Positions 1 through 6,899 of a DNA stretch of 64,000 bases are shown in pieces. Position 1 is the first letter of the stretch. The number at the start of each line of letters is the position of its first letter. Origin of the DNA: Cupriavidus nantongensis. GTDB taxonomy: Bacteria; Pseudomonadota; Gammaproteobacteria; Burkholderiales; Burkholderiaceae. The translations under genes and the position numbers were made by a program. The notes below the pieces were generated by a model. It made no database searches, was not told where the DNA came from, and saw only the letters and a list, made by a program, of their open reading frames with translations. Where the stretch lies: positions 2,782,967 to 2,846,966 of the forward strand of contig NZ_CP014844.1 of assembly GCF_001598055.1 (NCBI RefSeq). Direction: 5' to 3'.

Positions 1-237
1 ATCGCCGATGATACGAGGCCATTCCTGTGTCACAAGGCGGCATATCACCCCAAGGCGGTCCCCGGGCGCATTGCTGAATGCCGCGGCGCGCAGATTTGGC
101 TCAGAAAGATGGGGTTTCCGAATGTTCCCATGCGTCTCGCATTCTCCTTAGGTTTGCTCAATCCAGTCGAACTGGATGGTCAAGCCGATCAAGTGATAGG
201 GGTGGAAATCCTCGATGAGGGGCTGCCTAAAGAGTAG
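1..237 (+). CDS. C-terminal part of an unidentified protein, cut by the window edge
   Basis: Frame 1 is open from the first base to a TAG at 235-237, giving 78 residues with no start in the window. The peptide looks coding (it ends GVEILDEGLPKE) and reads in the same direction as the genes that follow. I recognise no family and no motif. A 70-bp gap separates it from the small peptide gene that starts the ssb pair, so it may share their transcript. The start and most of the protein lie to the left of the window. Confidence 0.5.
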   Translation: MADDTRPFLCHKAAYHPKAVPGRIAECRGAQIWLRKMGFPNVPMRLAFSLGLLNPVELDGQADQVIGVEILDEGLPKE

Positions 238-307
238 CTCCAAAAGACCCTGGCCCATGCCACTTAGTTCGGTACATGGCTTACCCTCTACAAAAGGAGC
301 CTTAACG

Positions 308-403
308 ATGCAGAAAAATCGGGTCGCGCGCATCGCCAGCGCCGTCGCAACGATGCTGAGCGTGAACGAGATTCCCCCACCTGCCGGGAAGGTCTCGGCA
401 TGA
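308..403 (+). CDS. 31-residue leader-like peptide coupled to ssb
   Basis: The ATG at 308 follows a strong Shine-Dalgarno (AAAGGAG, about 294-300) at normal spacing. The peptide is 31 residues, begins MQKNRVARIASAV and contains an alanine/valine-rich hydrophobic stretch. Its TGA overlaps the ATG of the SSB gene (ATGA at 400-403), a typical arrangement for translational coupling. A longer reading starting at 215 is possible but has no better ribosome site. Function unknown; it may simply deliver ribosomes to ssb. Confidence 0.5.
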   Translation: MQKNRVARIASAVATMLSVNEIPPPAGKVSA

Positions 404-837
404 GTCGAGATACCAATCGCGTCAGCATCAAAGGGACTGTGGCCGCCGCGCCGGAATGCCGCAGCAAGCCCAACGGCGATAGGACCGTAACTCTTCGCGT
501 TTCTACGGTGGATCGAGTGCAGCGTAATGGCGAGACAGCCGAGTTCACGAGCTGGCACCGTGTTGTGTGCTTTGGCAGCACCGCGGATGATGCCGCCAGG
601 CTTTCCGAGAACGACCGTGTCAGCATCGAGGGAAAGCTGCAGACACGCAAGTATGAGGTCAACGGCAAGGCCTCATACATCACCGAAGTGATTGCCTTCG
701 ATCTGGACAAACTGGCGTCGAACACAACGGCCAGCGGATCTGCTATGCCTACACGCGTCGCAACCACGCCCCCGAGCAACGGCGTCGGTGCGGATGCGCT
801 TGGGGATATGTGGCGGGATGATGGACGGCCGTTCTAA
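400..837 (+). CDS. ssb: single-stranded DNA-binding protein
   Basis: A 145-residue SSB. The N-terminal ~105 residues form the OB-fold: NRVSIKGTVAAAPECRS, a TSWHRVVCFG segment and YITEVIAFDLDKL are characteristic. A short variable linker is followed by an acidic/aromatic tip (MWRDDGRPF), equivalent to the DDDIPF tail that recruits partner proteins. It binds single-stranded DNA in the cytoplasm. Plasmid-borne SSBs are common on conjugative plasmids, where they coat transferred DNA and can dampen the SOS response in the recipient. It is translationally coupled to the 31-residue peptide just upstream. The tip is less acidic than the usual DDDIPF, so partner binding may differ. Confidence 0.93.
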   Translation: MSRDTNRVSIKGTVAAAPECRSKPNGDRTVTLRVSTVDRVQRNGETAEFTSWHRVVCFGSTADDAARLSENDRVSIEGKLQTRKYEVNGKASYITEVIAFDLDKLASNTTASGSAMPTRVATTPPSNGVGADALGDMWRDDGRPF

Positions 838-839
838 GG

Positions 840-1199
840 ATGAGAGGCGTGATGGCAGCGATGCAGCGGGTGCCAATTGCTTACTTCCACATCGTCACGC
901 CAAACGGCCAGGATCTCGGCTGGGTCGGGTTCTGTGAGGAGCTTAACGTGGCCATGATTCCTGCGGTGCTGCACCGGGGCGGCGAAGATGGGGCAAGGAA
1001 GCGCGCAGAAACGGATCCGCCCAAGCCCCTTGGGTTCCACGGGGGGGCGCCATTTGCGCCATTCCCGTGGATGCTGGGAGGCCTACGCGACGAGTCCTAT
1101 GTCCCTGTCCTCAAGGCAATGGATCACGCCGCACGATCTGCCTTTGCGGAGAGCAAGCGCAGCACCAATGCCGGGGCGGATTCGGCGACAAAGGAATGA
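840..1199 (+). CDS. hypothetical protein downstream of ssb
   Basis: A 119-residue protein starting 2 bp after the ssb stop. The SD-like AAGGA at 836-840 better serves the second in-frame ATG at 852, which would give 115 residues. The N-terminal half (PIAYFHIVTPNGQDLGWVGF) looks folded; the tail is rich in Ala, Ser and Lys. No catalytic motif, signal peptide or membrane segment is visible. It is probably co-transcribed with ssb. I do not recognise the family. Confidence 0.55.
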   Translation: MRGVMAAMQRVPIAYFHIVTPNGQDLGWVGFCEELNVAMIPAVLHRGGEDGARKRAETDPPKPLGFHGGAPFAPFPWMLGGLRDESYVPVLKAMDHAARSAFAESKRSTNAGADSATKE

Positions 1200-1322
1200 T
1201 GAATATAGGCGATCAATCGCGCCTTTATCCCTTATTCGATATTTCGTAAGTGGTTTATCCTGTCGTGTCGGCGATCCAGGTTTCGTCGTATGAGTTCACA
1301 AGAATCAAAGGGAGAGTACCTC

Positions 1323-1670
1323 ATGAATAGGACCATTCTGGCTATTGGACTGGCTATCTCGGCGGCTCTTGCCGGCTGCACGACCACAGGCGCGAGCAAT
1401 GCCATCACAGACGAGTCGAAGGTCGCGATGATCAAGCCGGGCGTTACCACCACCAAAGATGTGGAACGGATCTTTGGTCGTCCGAGCAACGTTCAGTATC
1501 TGGAAAAGGGGGAGCAGATCTGGTCGTATCAGAACGTGAAGACCGGTGCCCTCGCGTACATTCCATTTGCCAACATGCTTGGCAACAGCATGAAGGAATC
1601 AAGTCTGGTATTCCGCTTCACGGGCAAGGGGGTGGTGAAGGAATTCCAGCAGGGAGAAAACCGTCTGTAG
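1323..1670 (+). CDS. SmpA/OmlA (BamE)-like outer-membrane lipoprotein
   Basis: A 115-residue lipoprotein. The ATG at 1323 is preferred because it begins a clean type II signal peptide (MNRTILAIGL then LAGC, lipidated Cys19) and sits behind GGGAGAG; an ATG at 1290 would put 11 odd residues in front. The mature part contains KVAMIKPGVTTTKDVERIFG and RPSNVQYLEKGEQIWSY, the pattern of the SmpA/OmlA (BamE-like) fold, in which a small alpha-beta domain is tethered to the outer membrane. Relatives are frequent on betaproteobacterial mobile elements, with unknown job. It seems to be transcribed alone: 120 bp separate it from the previous gene. Confidence 0.75.
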   Translation: MNRTILAIGLAISAALAGCTTTGASNAITDESKVAMIKPGVTTTKDVERIFGRPSNVQYLEKGEQIWSYQNVKTGALAYIPFANMLGNSMKESSLVFRFTGKGVVKEFQQGENRL

Positions 1671-1754
1671 GGTGGAGAGGGAATAACCCCTCTCTCGTAG
1701 ACGGGGCTGTGCCAGTGACCTCGGTCAGAGGCAGAAGCACGCTGGCCGGCCGGC

Positions 1755-1964
1755 CTATCGCGCCAGGTTGTTCCAAGCCCCAACCGCTGCGAGCAACAAG
1801 ACGTGGTCGGTTAGGTCTCCCCTTTTGAGTTGTTCCGGGCCCTTATGGCCGCAGGCGAGACAGCGGACGAATGCTGTGCCGACCTGCTGCTCCGCATCAA
1901 TCCGCTTAGGCTCATGGCATTTCGGACACGGTGCCGGCACCAGTTGCTCGCGTACGGCTTTCAA
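1755..1964 (-). CDS. Lar-like zinc-ribbon protein
   Basis: A 69-residue protein with two CxxC pairs (C13-C16 and C35-C38) and the ending VGAWNNLAR. The spacing (CPKCHEP, then VRCLACGHKGP, then an AWNNLA helix) matches the small zinc ribbons annotated as Lar-family restriction-alleviation proteins of phages and plasmids. If so, it would modulate type I restriction in a recipient, but the assignment rests only on this short pattern. The initiation codon is TTG at 1964 or GTG at 1940, neither with a strong SD. It stands alone between two plus-strand genes. Confidence 0.5.
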   Translation of the reverse strand: MKAVREQLVPAPCPKCHEPKRIDAEQQVGTAFVRCLACGHKGPEQLKRGDLTDHVLLLAAVGAWNNLAR

Positions 1965-2060
1965 AAGCTGTCGGAGGGGAGACGTTGGTGCTTCTGAGGG
2001 TCAAGGCCCCCGTGGAAAATCGGGGTATCTCCCACGTCGGCGGCATGAAATGCAGCATAA

Positions 2061-2108
2061 GGGACGTTGGCATTGACCCTTTGCCCGCCCCGGCGGGCTT
2101 TTTTTTGA
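2061..2108 (+). ncRNA. candidate small-RNA 3' end with Rho-independent terminator (copy 1)
   Basis: A GC stem (GCCCGCC...GGCGGGC, 2083-2099) followed by eight T forms a terminator. The 21 bases before it (from GGGACGTTGGCATTGACC) are exactly repeated, again directly before a terminator, on the minus strand at 25447-25467. No coding gene ends just upstream on the plus strand, so this may be the 3' end of a short RNA rather than a gene terminator. The 5' end is not defined; a TATCT at about 2026 is only a guess at a -10 box. Confidence 0.45.
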
Positions 2109-2205
2109 CCGCAGCCGACAAAAAAAGCTCCAACCGAGGGCACCGCCACCGCGGAGGCTCGGATGAGCGAACTGCTGAAAACGTCGCACAGCACGAGGAA
2201 AACTG

Positions 2206-2502
2206 ATGACGACCTATGCGTATGAAATCAAGCCGCGCCGGTCGGAGGTGGGGGGTGGATGGCAACTGCGGCTGCTGCAAGACGGCAACGAGGTTGGTGG
2301 CGGTGTGTTCCCCGTCGACCAGGAAGCGGAACGCCGAAGCGGTATCGAGTGGTTCAATGCGCTGACGGAGGACGAACGGGCCAGCTGGCTGGCCAAGGCG
2401 GAAAGTGCGCGCCCGGAGGACGCCTGGGGCGCGTACCTGACCGATGCGGCCTTTCTGGACGCGCATGCAGAAGGCGAGAGCTGGGTAGCCGCTCGCCAGT
2501 GA
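2206..2502 (+). CDS. hypothetical acidic protein
   Basis: A 98-residue soluble protein beginning MTTYAYEIKPRRSEVGGGWQ. The N-terminus suggests a small beta-rich domain (WQLRLLQDGNEVGGGVF), followed by two acidic helices ending DAHAEGESWVAARQ. No known motif. The AGGAAAACTG at 2196-2205 supplies a ribosome site. It is the first of four small genes separated by copies of a conserved leader element, the first copy starting right at its stop codon. Confidence 0.55.
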   Translation: MTTYAYEIKPRRSEVGGGWQLRLLQDGNEVGGGVFPVDQEAERRSGIEWFNALTEDERASWLAKAESARPEDAWGAYLTDAAFLDAHAEGESWVAARQ

Positions 2503-2579
2503 AAACGCCCCTCGAGGCCACTAGGCAGTCACCAGGCGCTCAGGCGCCCCGCACCGGTCAGCAGTTCGAGAGTTCCACG
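2501..2579 (+). ncRNA. repeated leader element, copy 1
   Basis: About 79 bases between the stop at 2502 and the ATG at 2580. Shares GAAAACGCC, the hairpin GGCGC-tcag-GCGCC and CCCCGCACCGG with two other copies at 3024-3097 and 3492-3563, each ending just before a start codon. The first stem here is GCC-cctcga-GGC. Conserved stems with differing loops suggest a structured 5' leader; a DNA-level repeat is the alternative. Confidence 0.5.
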
Positions 2580-3020
2580 ATGACATCCGCACATGAGGTA
2601 GCTTCCAAATCGCTTTATATCGGCAAGTATGAGGTGCCGGCGGCCGGACCGCGCATCCTGCTGTTCTTCGCCTTCTGGCTTGGGGCCCCGGCTCTAGCGC
2701 TCGTGATATCGGTTCTTTGGCGGCCGGCGGGTGTCTTGACATGCCTGGTTTGGTTCGCCGTTGCCGTGGGCCTTTTTCACCTACGTAATGTTGTCGTGCG
2801 CAAGGAAATCGAAGAGGGCTTGCACGATCCGCTCTATGGCGCCCATCTGAGGCGTATGCGAAGGCGGACCGTCAATGAAAGGCACCCCTGGTATCGCTGG
2901 TTTAAGGGGGCTTACTCGGCCGTGGTTACAATCCTAATTGCGTGGGCACTCGTGACTGCCGATGGTGCGGGCTCGCAGGTTCAGTCCTCTGTTGCGCCGC
3001 CAATGGGAAGCCAACAATGA
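2580..3020 (+). CDS. small inner-membrane protein
   Basis: A 146-residue protein starting at the ATG at 2580, directly behind leader copy 1. Two hydrophobic segments near residues 24-60 (ILLFFAFWLGAPALALVISV and VLTCLVWFAVAVGLFHL) and one near 115-130 (AVVTILIAWALV) predict three membrane passes, with a basic cytoplasmic loop (RRMRRRTVNERH) between. No family recognised. It is followed by leader copy 2 and another small membrane protein, so the two may act together in the envelope. Confidence 0.6.
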   Translation: MTSAHEVASKSLYIGKYEVPAAGPRILLFFAFWLGAPALALVISVLWRPAGVLTCLVWFAVAVGLFHLRNVVVRKEIEEGLHDPLYGAHLRRMRRRTVNERHPWYRWFKGAYSAVVTILIAWALVTADGAGSQVQSSVAPPMGSQQ

Positions 3021-3023
3021 CTT

Positions 3024-3097
3024 GGAAAACGCCCCAACAGGGCACCAGGCGCTAAGGCGCCTCGCAACCGGCCGGCAGCCGGGAGGAACCGAAAACG
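3024..3097 (+). ncRNA. repeated leader element, copy 2
   Basis: Begins GGAAAACGCCC immediately after the stop at 3020 and ends at the ATG at 3098. Stems: GCCC-caaca-GGGC, AGGCGC-taag-GCGCCT, and a CCGGCCGG/CCGG region. Best-formed copy of the three: the second stem pairs over its full six base pairs. Confidence 0.5.
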
Positions 3098-3409
3098 ATG
3101 GAGCCAATCGCGCAATTTGTGACGATCGTCAGCATCTGTTATTTAGCCTACCAATGCGTCGCCAAGCAGTATTACTCTCCGGTTTTCATCATCGGGAGCC
3201 TTGGACCGGCGATGTGGATCGCTCAAGCCGCTTTCGAAAGCTTCGATATCGACGTCCCATGGATCTATGCGTGGGCATTGATAACGTCCATCGCCGCCTA
3301 CTTCGCTTTCGCCGCTCCTGCCAAGTCGTCGCAAACACCAAACGCTCCCCAAGCATCCGCGGAGGCAGCCTTGGCACAAGATGCGGGCCGGCAAGAGGGC
3401 AAGGCGTGA
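3098..3409 (+). CDS. small membrane protein
   Basis: A 103-residue protein (MEPIAQFVTIVSICYLAYQC) with predicted membrane helices at about 4-20, 28-45 and 54-72, and a hydrophilic Ala/Gln/Glu-rich tail. It sits between leader copies 2 and 3. No family recognised. The size, three-helix topology and neighbouring membrane gene suggest an envelope function, such as a small entry-exclusion or accessory protein, but nothing in the sequence proves that. Confidence 0.55.
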   Translation: MEPIAQFVTIVSICYLAYQCVAKQYYSPVFIIGSLGPAMWIAQAAFESFDIDVPWIYAWALITSIAAYFAFAAPAKSSQTPNAPQASAEAALAQDAGRQEGKA

Positions 3410-3491
3410 GCATGATGGCGCCGGCGCAAGCAGCACTTCCGCGGGATCCTGGCGCAGTGGCGCCCGGAAGCGTGTGAGGGACCGACGCCAA

Positions 3492-3563
3492 GGAAAACGC
3501 CCTTCGGGGCAGACAGGCGCTCCACGCGCCCCGCACCGGCCGGTAGCCGAGAATAGAGAAAAT
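3492..3563 (+). ncRNA. repeated leader element, copy 3
   Basis: GGAAAACGCCC again, with first stem GCCC-ttcg-GGGC (a UUCG-type tetraloop in RNA), second stem GGCGC-tccac-GCGCC, then CCCCGCACCGGCCGG. Ends at the ATG at 3564. The preserved stem with a different loop is the best evidence that structure is what is kept. Confidence 0.5.
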
Positions 3564-3809
3564 ATGTCGAAGACGCTCAAGGTGTGGCAACTCGCGGATG
3601 CGAAAGCATTCGGCCTGGTTGACGGTGAATCGGACTACCGCATTGTGCCTTTCACCCGTATCAAGGAATTCCGCGTGGTCTCGGCTGTGCAATCGAAGTG
3701 GGAGATCCAGGCGCTGTTGGAAAACGAATGGCAAGCCTTTGGCCAGTACGATCAGCGGCAGGCCGCGTTGAACAAAGTCGTCAACTACGCCTCGGACGTG
3801 TGGAAGTAA
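3564..3809 (+). CDS. hypothetical small soluble protein
   Basis: An 81-residue protein beginning MSKTLKVWQLADAKAFG, start chosen at the ATG directly after leader copy 3. It looks like a compact alpha-beta domain (RIVPFTRIKEFRVVSAV, then EWQAFGQYDQRQAALNKVVN). No motif or family recognised. A terminator hairpin follows at 3826-3846, so it is the last gene of the leader-punctuated group that begins at 2206. Confidence 0.55.
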   Translation: MSKTLKVWQLADAKAFGLVDGESDYRIVPFTRIKEFRVVSAVQSKWEIQALLENEWQAFGQYDQRQAALNKVVNYASDVWK

Positions 3810-3825
3810 TCAAATGCGCCTGGCG

Positions 3826-3846
3826 AGCCGCCCGCGGGCGGCTTTT
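3826..3846 (+). terminator. Rho-independent terminator
   Basis: AGCCGCC-CG-CGGGCGGCTTTT, a strong GC stem with a short T-run, 17 bases after the stop of the gene ending at 3809. Confidence 0.65.
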
Positions 3847-3872
3847 CGTGCCTGTGCGCCTTTGCCGATAAC

Positions 3873-4043
3873 TGGCATTATCGGCATGGCGTTCTCGTCC
3901 GCAAAAGCGGGCGGGCGTGGGACGAGGCTCGCGCCGCCGCGCAGGAGACATTGAGCGAGCTGTTGGCGACCATGAGCGCGCGCCGGCGCCCGGGCACCAC
4001 CGGCAAGCCGAAGGCAACCAGCGCCCACCTGCCGCAGTCGTGA
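3873..4043 (+). pseudogene. coding-like remnant without a start codon
   Basis: A reading frame ending at the TGA at 4041-4043 translates to a protein-like sequence (WHYRHGVLVRKSGRAWDEAR, then a QETLSELLATM helix) but has no ATG/GTG/TTG at its beginning; it runs back into the terminator region. It may be the tail of a decayed small gene. Nothing identifies its family. Confidence 0.25.
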
Positions 4044-4074
4044 CGCGATCATTCCCAAGATCCGAACCACTGGA

Positions 4075-4356
4075 ATGACTGCCATGAAGCCTTACGACTA
4101 TCTCGGTTTCCGCATCGTCCCCGATGCCACCCATGTCCCCGAAATCCGCCTCTGGATGGCGGCGGGCGACGTACGGAACGCCGGGATCGTGGACGGCCAC
4201 GCCGAGCCGGCCCGCACGCCGGAGCTGTTTTTTACCGAGGACGAAGCCCGCACCGCCAGCGCGCGACAGGCGGAGGGCATGGTCCGCCGTCATCGCGCCG
4301 GCGGCGCTGGACTGGCCGACCTCGATCGAGAGCGACAATGGAAAAAACAACCGTAG
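4075..4356 (+). CDS. hypothetical protein
   Basis: A 93-residue protein, MTAMKPYDYLGFRIVPDATH; an alternative ATG at 4084 would remove three residues. The C-terminus is highly charged (EEARTASARQAEGMVRRHR). Its 3' end overlaps the next gene by 19 bp, so the two are probably co-translated. No recognisable domain. It is the first gene of a tight plus-strand cluster running to 6506 in phage/plasmid accessory style. Confidence 0.5.
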   Translation: MTAMKPYDYLGFRIVPDATHVPEIRLWMAAGDVRNAGIVDGHAEPARTPELFFTEDEARTASARQAEGMVRRHRAGGAGLADLDRERQWKKQP

Positions 4357-4769
4357 TGCCTGAAGCTGGCCACGCCGAGCCAGCCATCAATTTCGATGGG
4401 CTGGTGTCCGCCTTGCATGCGCGCCTTCGCCACGGCGGCACGGTTGACGAGATCGCGGAGCCGGCGCTGCTGGCCTGCCGGCGCCTAGCGCGTGCCGGGC
4501 AGGTTCAATGGCTGGCAGCCGCCTTGCGGGTAAGCGGCCAGGTTTCCGACCTCGCACAGTCTGTCGCGCGCGAACGCCTGCCACGATTGATCATCAACGA
4601 ATACCTCATCGGCCGGCTTGGGCTGGATCCCACGCTCGTCATGCGATGGGAGGCAGCACACGGCGGGGCGCTGGCGCTGATTGCCGAACGTGCGCTCGAT
4701 CCCACGGGGCTACCGATGGCAATCCAGGCGGTCGAAAGTTCCATCGCCGCTTTTGCCCGCACGACCTAA
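4338..4769 (+). CDS. hypothetical helical protein
   Basis: A 143-residue, almost entirely helical, soluble protein (NFDGLVSALHARLRHGG, ALLACRRLARAGQVQWLAAAL). The start at 4338 overlaps the preceding gene by 19 bp and has GAGAGCGAC as ribosome site. No catalytic motif, no membrane segment. Co-transcribed with the nuclease-like gene 25 bp downstream, so it could be an accessory of that protein. Family not recognised. Confidence 0.5.
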   Translation: MEKTTVVPEAGHAEPAINFDGLVSALHARLRHGGTVDEIAEPALLACRRLARAGQVQWLAAALRVSGQVSDLAQSVARERLPRLIINEYLIGRLGLDPTLVMRWEAAHGGALALIAERALDPTGLPMAIQAVESSIAAFARTT

Positions 4770-4793
4770 CTGAGGCGGGGTGGACTACGAACG

Positions 4794-5573
4794 ATGATGA
4801 CAACGGAAATTCCAAGCGTGGTGCGCCAAGGTGGCCACGACAAAGCGCACGCCGCCTTGTGCGTGCGCGCGGTGCGGTGGCTGCAGCTGTCGGAAAGCAG
4901 GCAAGGCCCAGGCTGCACCATCGCGGTCAGCGAATGTCAGGCGGCCGATGCGGGCGAGATCCCCGATGCGATTGGCTTTCGCGCCGTCGGCCAGGAGCTG
5001 CATTCGGTAGTGGTCGAAGTCAAGGTGTCGCGGGCCGATTTCCTCGCAGACGCCAAGAAGCCGCACCGCCAGGAACCGGCGGCTGGCATGGGCCAGTTTC
5101 GCTATTACCTCGCGCCAGCTGGCCTGATAAGGCCCGACGAGTTGCCGCCCCGATGGGGGCTGATCGAGGTCGACGGACGCGCCTTGCGGGTCCGCGCCGG
5201 CCATGTCCTGGCACCTCGCTTGCCCGAGAAGAGCTACCAGCGGGATTTCACCCCTTGGTCGCTTGCATCAAACAGGGAGCGTGAGCTTGCGTTGATGGTG
5301 CGACTGTTCGCCAGGGTCGGCGACGCCGACCTGTTGCACCGGCAGCTGAAGGAGGCACGCAATCGACTGGCTTATGCAGCCAGGACCGCCGAACACTACC
5401 GCGACCGAGCGACGGCGGCAGAGCGCAATAACTTCGTGCTGCGCTGTGCCTTGGACGAGCATGCAATACCGCATCCAACGCTGGAGCGATTACCCAAATC
5501 CCTACCTCGCCGTGCCAGCGCAGCCAGCAACGGCCAAGCCTATCTTGAAAGGAGTACCGCACATGGTGTTTAG
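4794..5573 (+). CDS. MmcB/VRR-type PD-(D/E)xK nuclease-like protein
   Basis: A 259-residue protein. The core is HSVVVEVKVSRADFLAD (about residues 69-85), an E-x-K followed by the R-x-D-F-L-x-D signature of MmcB-like restriction-fold proteins, then GMGQFRYYLAPAGLI and LPPRWGLIEVDG, also typical of that family. Such proteins are usually predicted DNA-repair or phage-associated nucleases. The last ~100 residues (ARNRLAYAARTAEHYRDRAT) form a helical, possibly DNA-binding tail not found in minimal members. The acidic metal ligand expected before the E-x-K is probably in AGEIPDAIGF (about 53-62). The gene overlaps the next one by 11 bp. Confidence 0.65.
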   Translation: MMTTEIPSVVRQGGHDKAHAALCVRAVRWLQLSESRQGPGCTIAVSECQAADAGEIPDAIGFRAVGQELHSVVVEVKVSRADFLADAKKPHRQEPAAGMGQFRYYLAPAGLIRPDELPPRWGLIEVDGRALRVRAGHVLAPRLPEKSYQRDFTPWSLASNRERELALMVRLFARVGDADLLHRQLKEARNRLAYAARTAEHYRDRATAAERNNFVLRCALDEHAIPHPTLERLPKSLPRRASAASNGQAYLERSTAHGV

Positions 5574-5745
5574 CGATGCGCGCCGCGAACTGCGCGAACA
5601 GATCCAACTGGTGGCCGAGACAGAGCGCTACGACGCCACGCTTGCTTCGGATCCGAGCATTGTGCCGAGCGAACGCGCGCTGGCAGAGCGGCGGCGGAAG
5701 GGATCACGGAAAGCCGAATTGCTCACCAAATACGAACTCGCCTAG
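5563..5745 (+). CDS. 60-residue hypothetical protein
   Basis: A short, charged, helical protein (MVFSDARRELREQIQLVAET). The ATG at 5563 has an excellent SD (GAAAGGAG, 5547-5554) inside the end of the nuclease-like gene, which argues strongly that it is translated. The second half is strongly basic (ERRRKGSRKAELLTKYELA), consistent with nucleic-acid binding. No family recognised. Confidence 0.55.
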   Translation: MVFSDARRELREQIQLVAETERYDATLASDPSIVPSERALAERRRKGSRKAELLTKYELA

Positions 5746-5753
5746 GAACGAAC

Positions 5754-5999
5754 ATGCAACGCAAGACGGAAGCACCGGCCCCTCTGCCGGCCGGCAGATA
5801 CCGGATCCGCACGCGAGAACCCAACAAGCTGCTGGCCGCCATGAACGGCCACAGCCTCGTGTTTCCCGAGGCCGATTGCGTCAGCGACGGCAAGTGGTGC
5901 GTGTTCTATCGAGACGACAAGCAAGTGTGGGGCTGCAATGCGCTGTATGCAGCCGCGCATTTCGATTGCGAGCCGCAAGGCGATGATCGCGGGCCATAG
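5754..5999 (+). CDS. hypothetical protein with a duplicated 5' end downstream
   Basis: An 81-residue protein (MQRKTEAPAPLPAGRYRIRT) with a beta-rich middle (WCVFYRDDKQVWGCNALYAA) and two cysteines. The ATG lies 8 bp after the previous stop, with AGGAACG as ribosome site. Its first ~65 bases are imperfectly repeated directly after its stop (6005-6070), so an old tandem copy exists. Function unknown. Confidence 0.5.
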   Translation: MQRKTEAPAPLPAGRYRIRTREPNKLLAAMNGHSLVFPEADCVSDGKWCVFYRDDKQVWGCNALYAAAHFDCEPQGDDRGP

Positions 6000-6004
6000 G
6001 CGAC

Positions 6005-6103
6005 ATGCAGCGTAAGACCGAAGCGCCGTCCCCCTGCTGGCCGACAGAAAACCGCATCCGCACGCGTTCCGTACATGGCATCGACATCGAACACCCCCAG
6101 TAG
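6005..6103 (+). pseudogene. truncated tandem copy of the preceding gene
   Basis: The reading frame MQRKTEAPSPCWPTENRIRT is clearly related to the start of the gene at 5754 (MQRKTEAPAPLPAGRYRIRT), both in codons and residues, but diverges after IRTR and stops after 32 codons. It overlaps the 5' end of the XRE gene in another frame. It is the leftover of a tandem duplication cut by the regulator gene. Confidence 0.55.
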
Positions 6104-6506
6104 CATCGGAGAGGCAATTGCACGAGCGCGTGAAGCGCGCGGGCTCAACCAGTCCGAGTTGGCGCGACAGCTTGGGGTTACGCCTCAGGCCGTTCAAAAA
6201 TGGGAATCCAACACGACATCACCGCGGCCGGCAAAGGTCGCACTCATCGCTCGGGTTCTTGGCATAGATCCTCGAATCCTGCTGCCTATTGGATTCGAGC
6301 TAACGCAGACGCCAGGGGAAGAAGCCCCGTCAGACAGATGGCCGTTTCGGGTCTCCAGGGACCGAGTGCTGCAGATGGATGCGGATGAGTTGGAGCGCAT
6401 CGACGACTTTATCGAACAGAGCGTCCGACGGTGGGAATCGCGACGGAGCAGCACAAGCGGCCCGGTGTCTGGCGTCGTTGGGCCACACCGCGGTTCTCGA
6501 AGATAA
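6075..6506 (+). CDS. XRE-family transcriptional regulator
   Basis: A 143-residue DNA-binding protein. Residues ~10-65 are a classic Cro/C1-type helix-turn-helix: IGEAIARAREARGLNQSELA, then LGVTPQAVQKWESN and PRPAKVALIARVLGI. The C-terminal half (DRVLQMDADELERIDDFIEQ) is a probable dimerisation helix, followed by a disordered basic tail. It is the last gene of the plus-strand cluster and converges on the minus-strand T6SS cargo module. Its target is unknown; no inverted repeat is evident upstream, where the truncated gene copy lies. Confidence 0.8.
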   Translation: MASTSNTPSSIGEAIARAREARGLNQSELARQLGVTPQAVQKWESNTTSPRPAKVALIARVLGIDPRILLPIGFELTQTPGEEAPSDRWPFRVSRDRVLQMDADELERIDDFIEQSVRRWESRRSSTSGPVSGVVGPHRGSRR

Positions 6507-6596
6507 CCCGATCAAGGGTAGAAATGCGGGTGCTGCGCCGGTGGCCGATCCCCGCATGCCCTTCTCTGCCTTGCCGTCTGCCGTAGCGCCGCTGAC

Positions 6597-6899
6597 CTAG
6601 AACGGTGGCGGGTCGAAGAAGTAAAACTCGCGGACCCATCCTTCCAGTTTCGGGTCTTCACAGCGCACCCGGATCGCGTTTGCTTTGCCACCGACTCTAA
6701 CCGTGTAGCACTTCGCCCCGACAGGGATCGTCGCGATATCGCCTGTACGCGCGTTCGCGTCTGCCTCCGTTGCGTACAGCTTTACCGCGCTAGTCGTAAC
6801 GCTTGGCGTTGGATCGACACGCATCCCGAAGATCCACCAGAATAAGACGCCCACCGCGGCAAACGCCGTCAACACTATTACCGCTCGTTTCATGGTCAC
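6597..6899 (-). CDS. membrane-anchored SH3-like protein, candidate T6SS immunity protein
   Basis: A 100-residue protein: one N-terminal membrane helix (AVIVLTAFAAVGVLFWWIFG) and a periplasmic ~70-residue part (VKLYATEADANARTGDIATI) reading like a small SH3-type barrel. It is the last gene of a four-gene minus-strand module and overlaps the effector-like gene by 4 bp (ATGA). An envelope-anchored small protein directly after a secreted peptidase-fold effector is the classic place for its immunity protein. The role is inferred from context and topology; the fold is a guess from pattern. Confidence 0.55.
   Translation of the reverse strand: MTMKRAVIVLTAFAAVGVLFWWIFGMRVDPTPSVTTSAVKLYATEADANARTGDIATIPVGAKCYTVRVGGKANAIRVRCEDPKLEGWVREFYFFDPPPF

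Noticed and set aside
288..779. 163-residue minus-strand frame opposite ssb
   Set aside because: Lies wholly opposite the clear SSB gene; serine/arginine-rich composition typical of an antisense shadow.
3814..3954. 46-residue frame starting at the ATG at 3814
   Set aside because: Overlaps the terminator hairpin, has no ribosome site and is Arg/Ala/Pro-rich as expected from GC bias.
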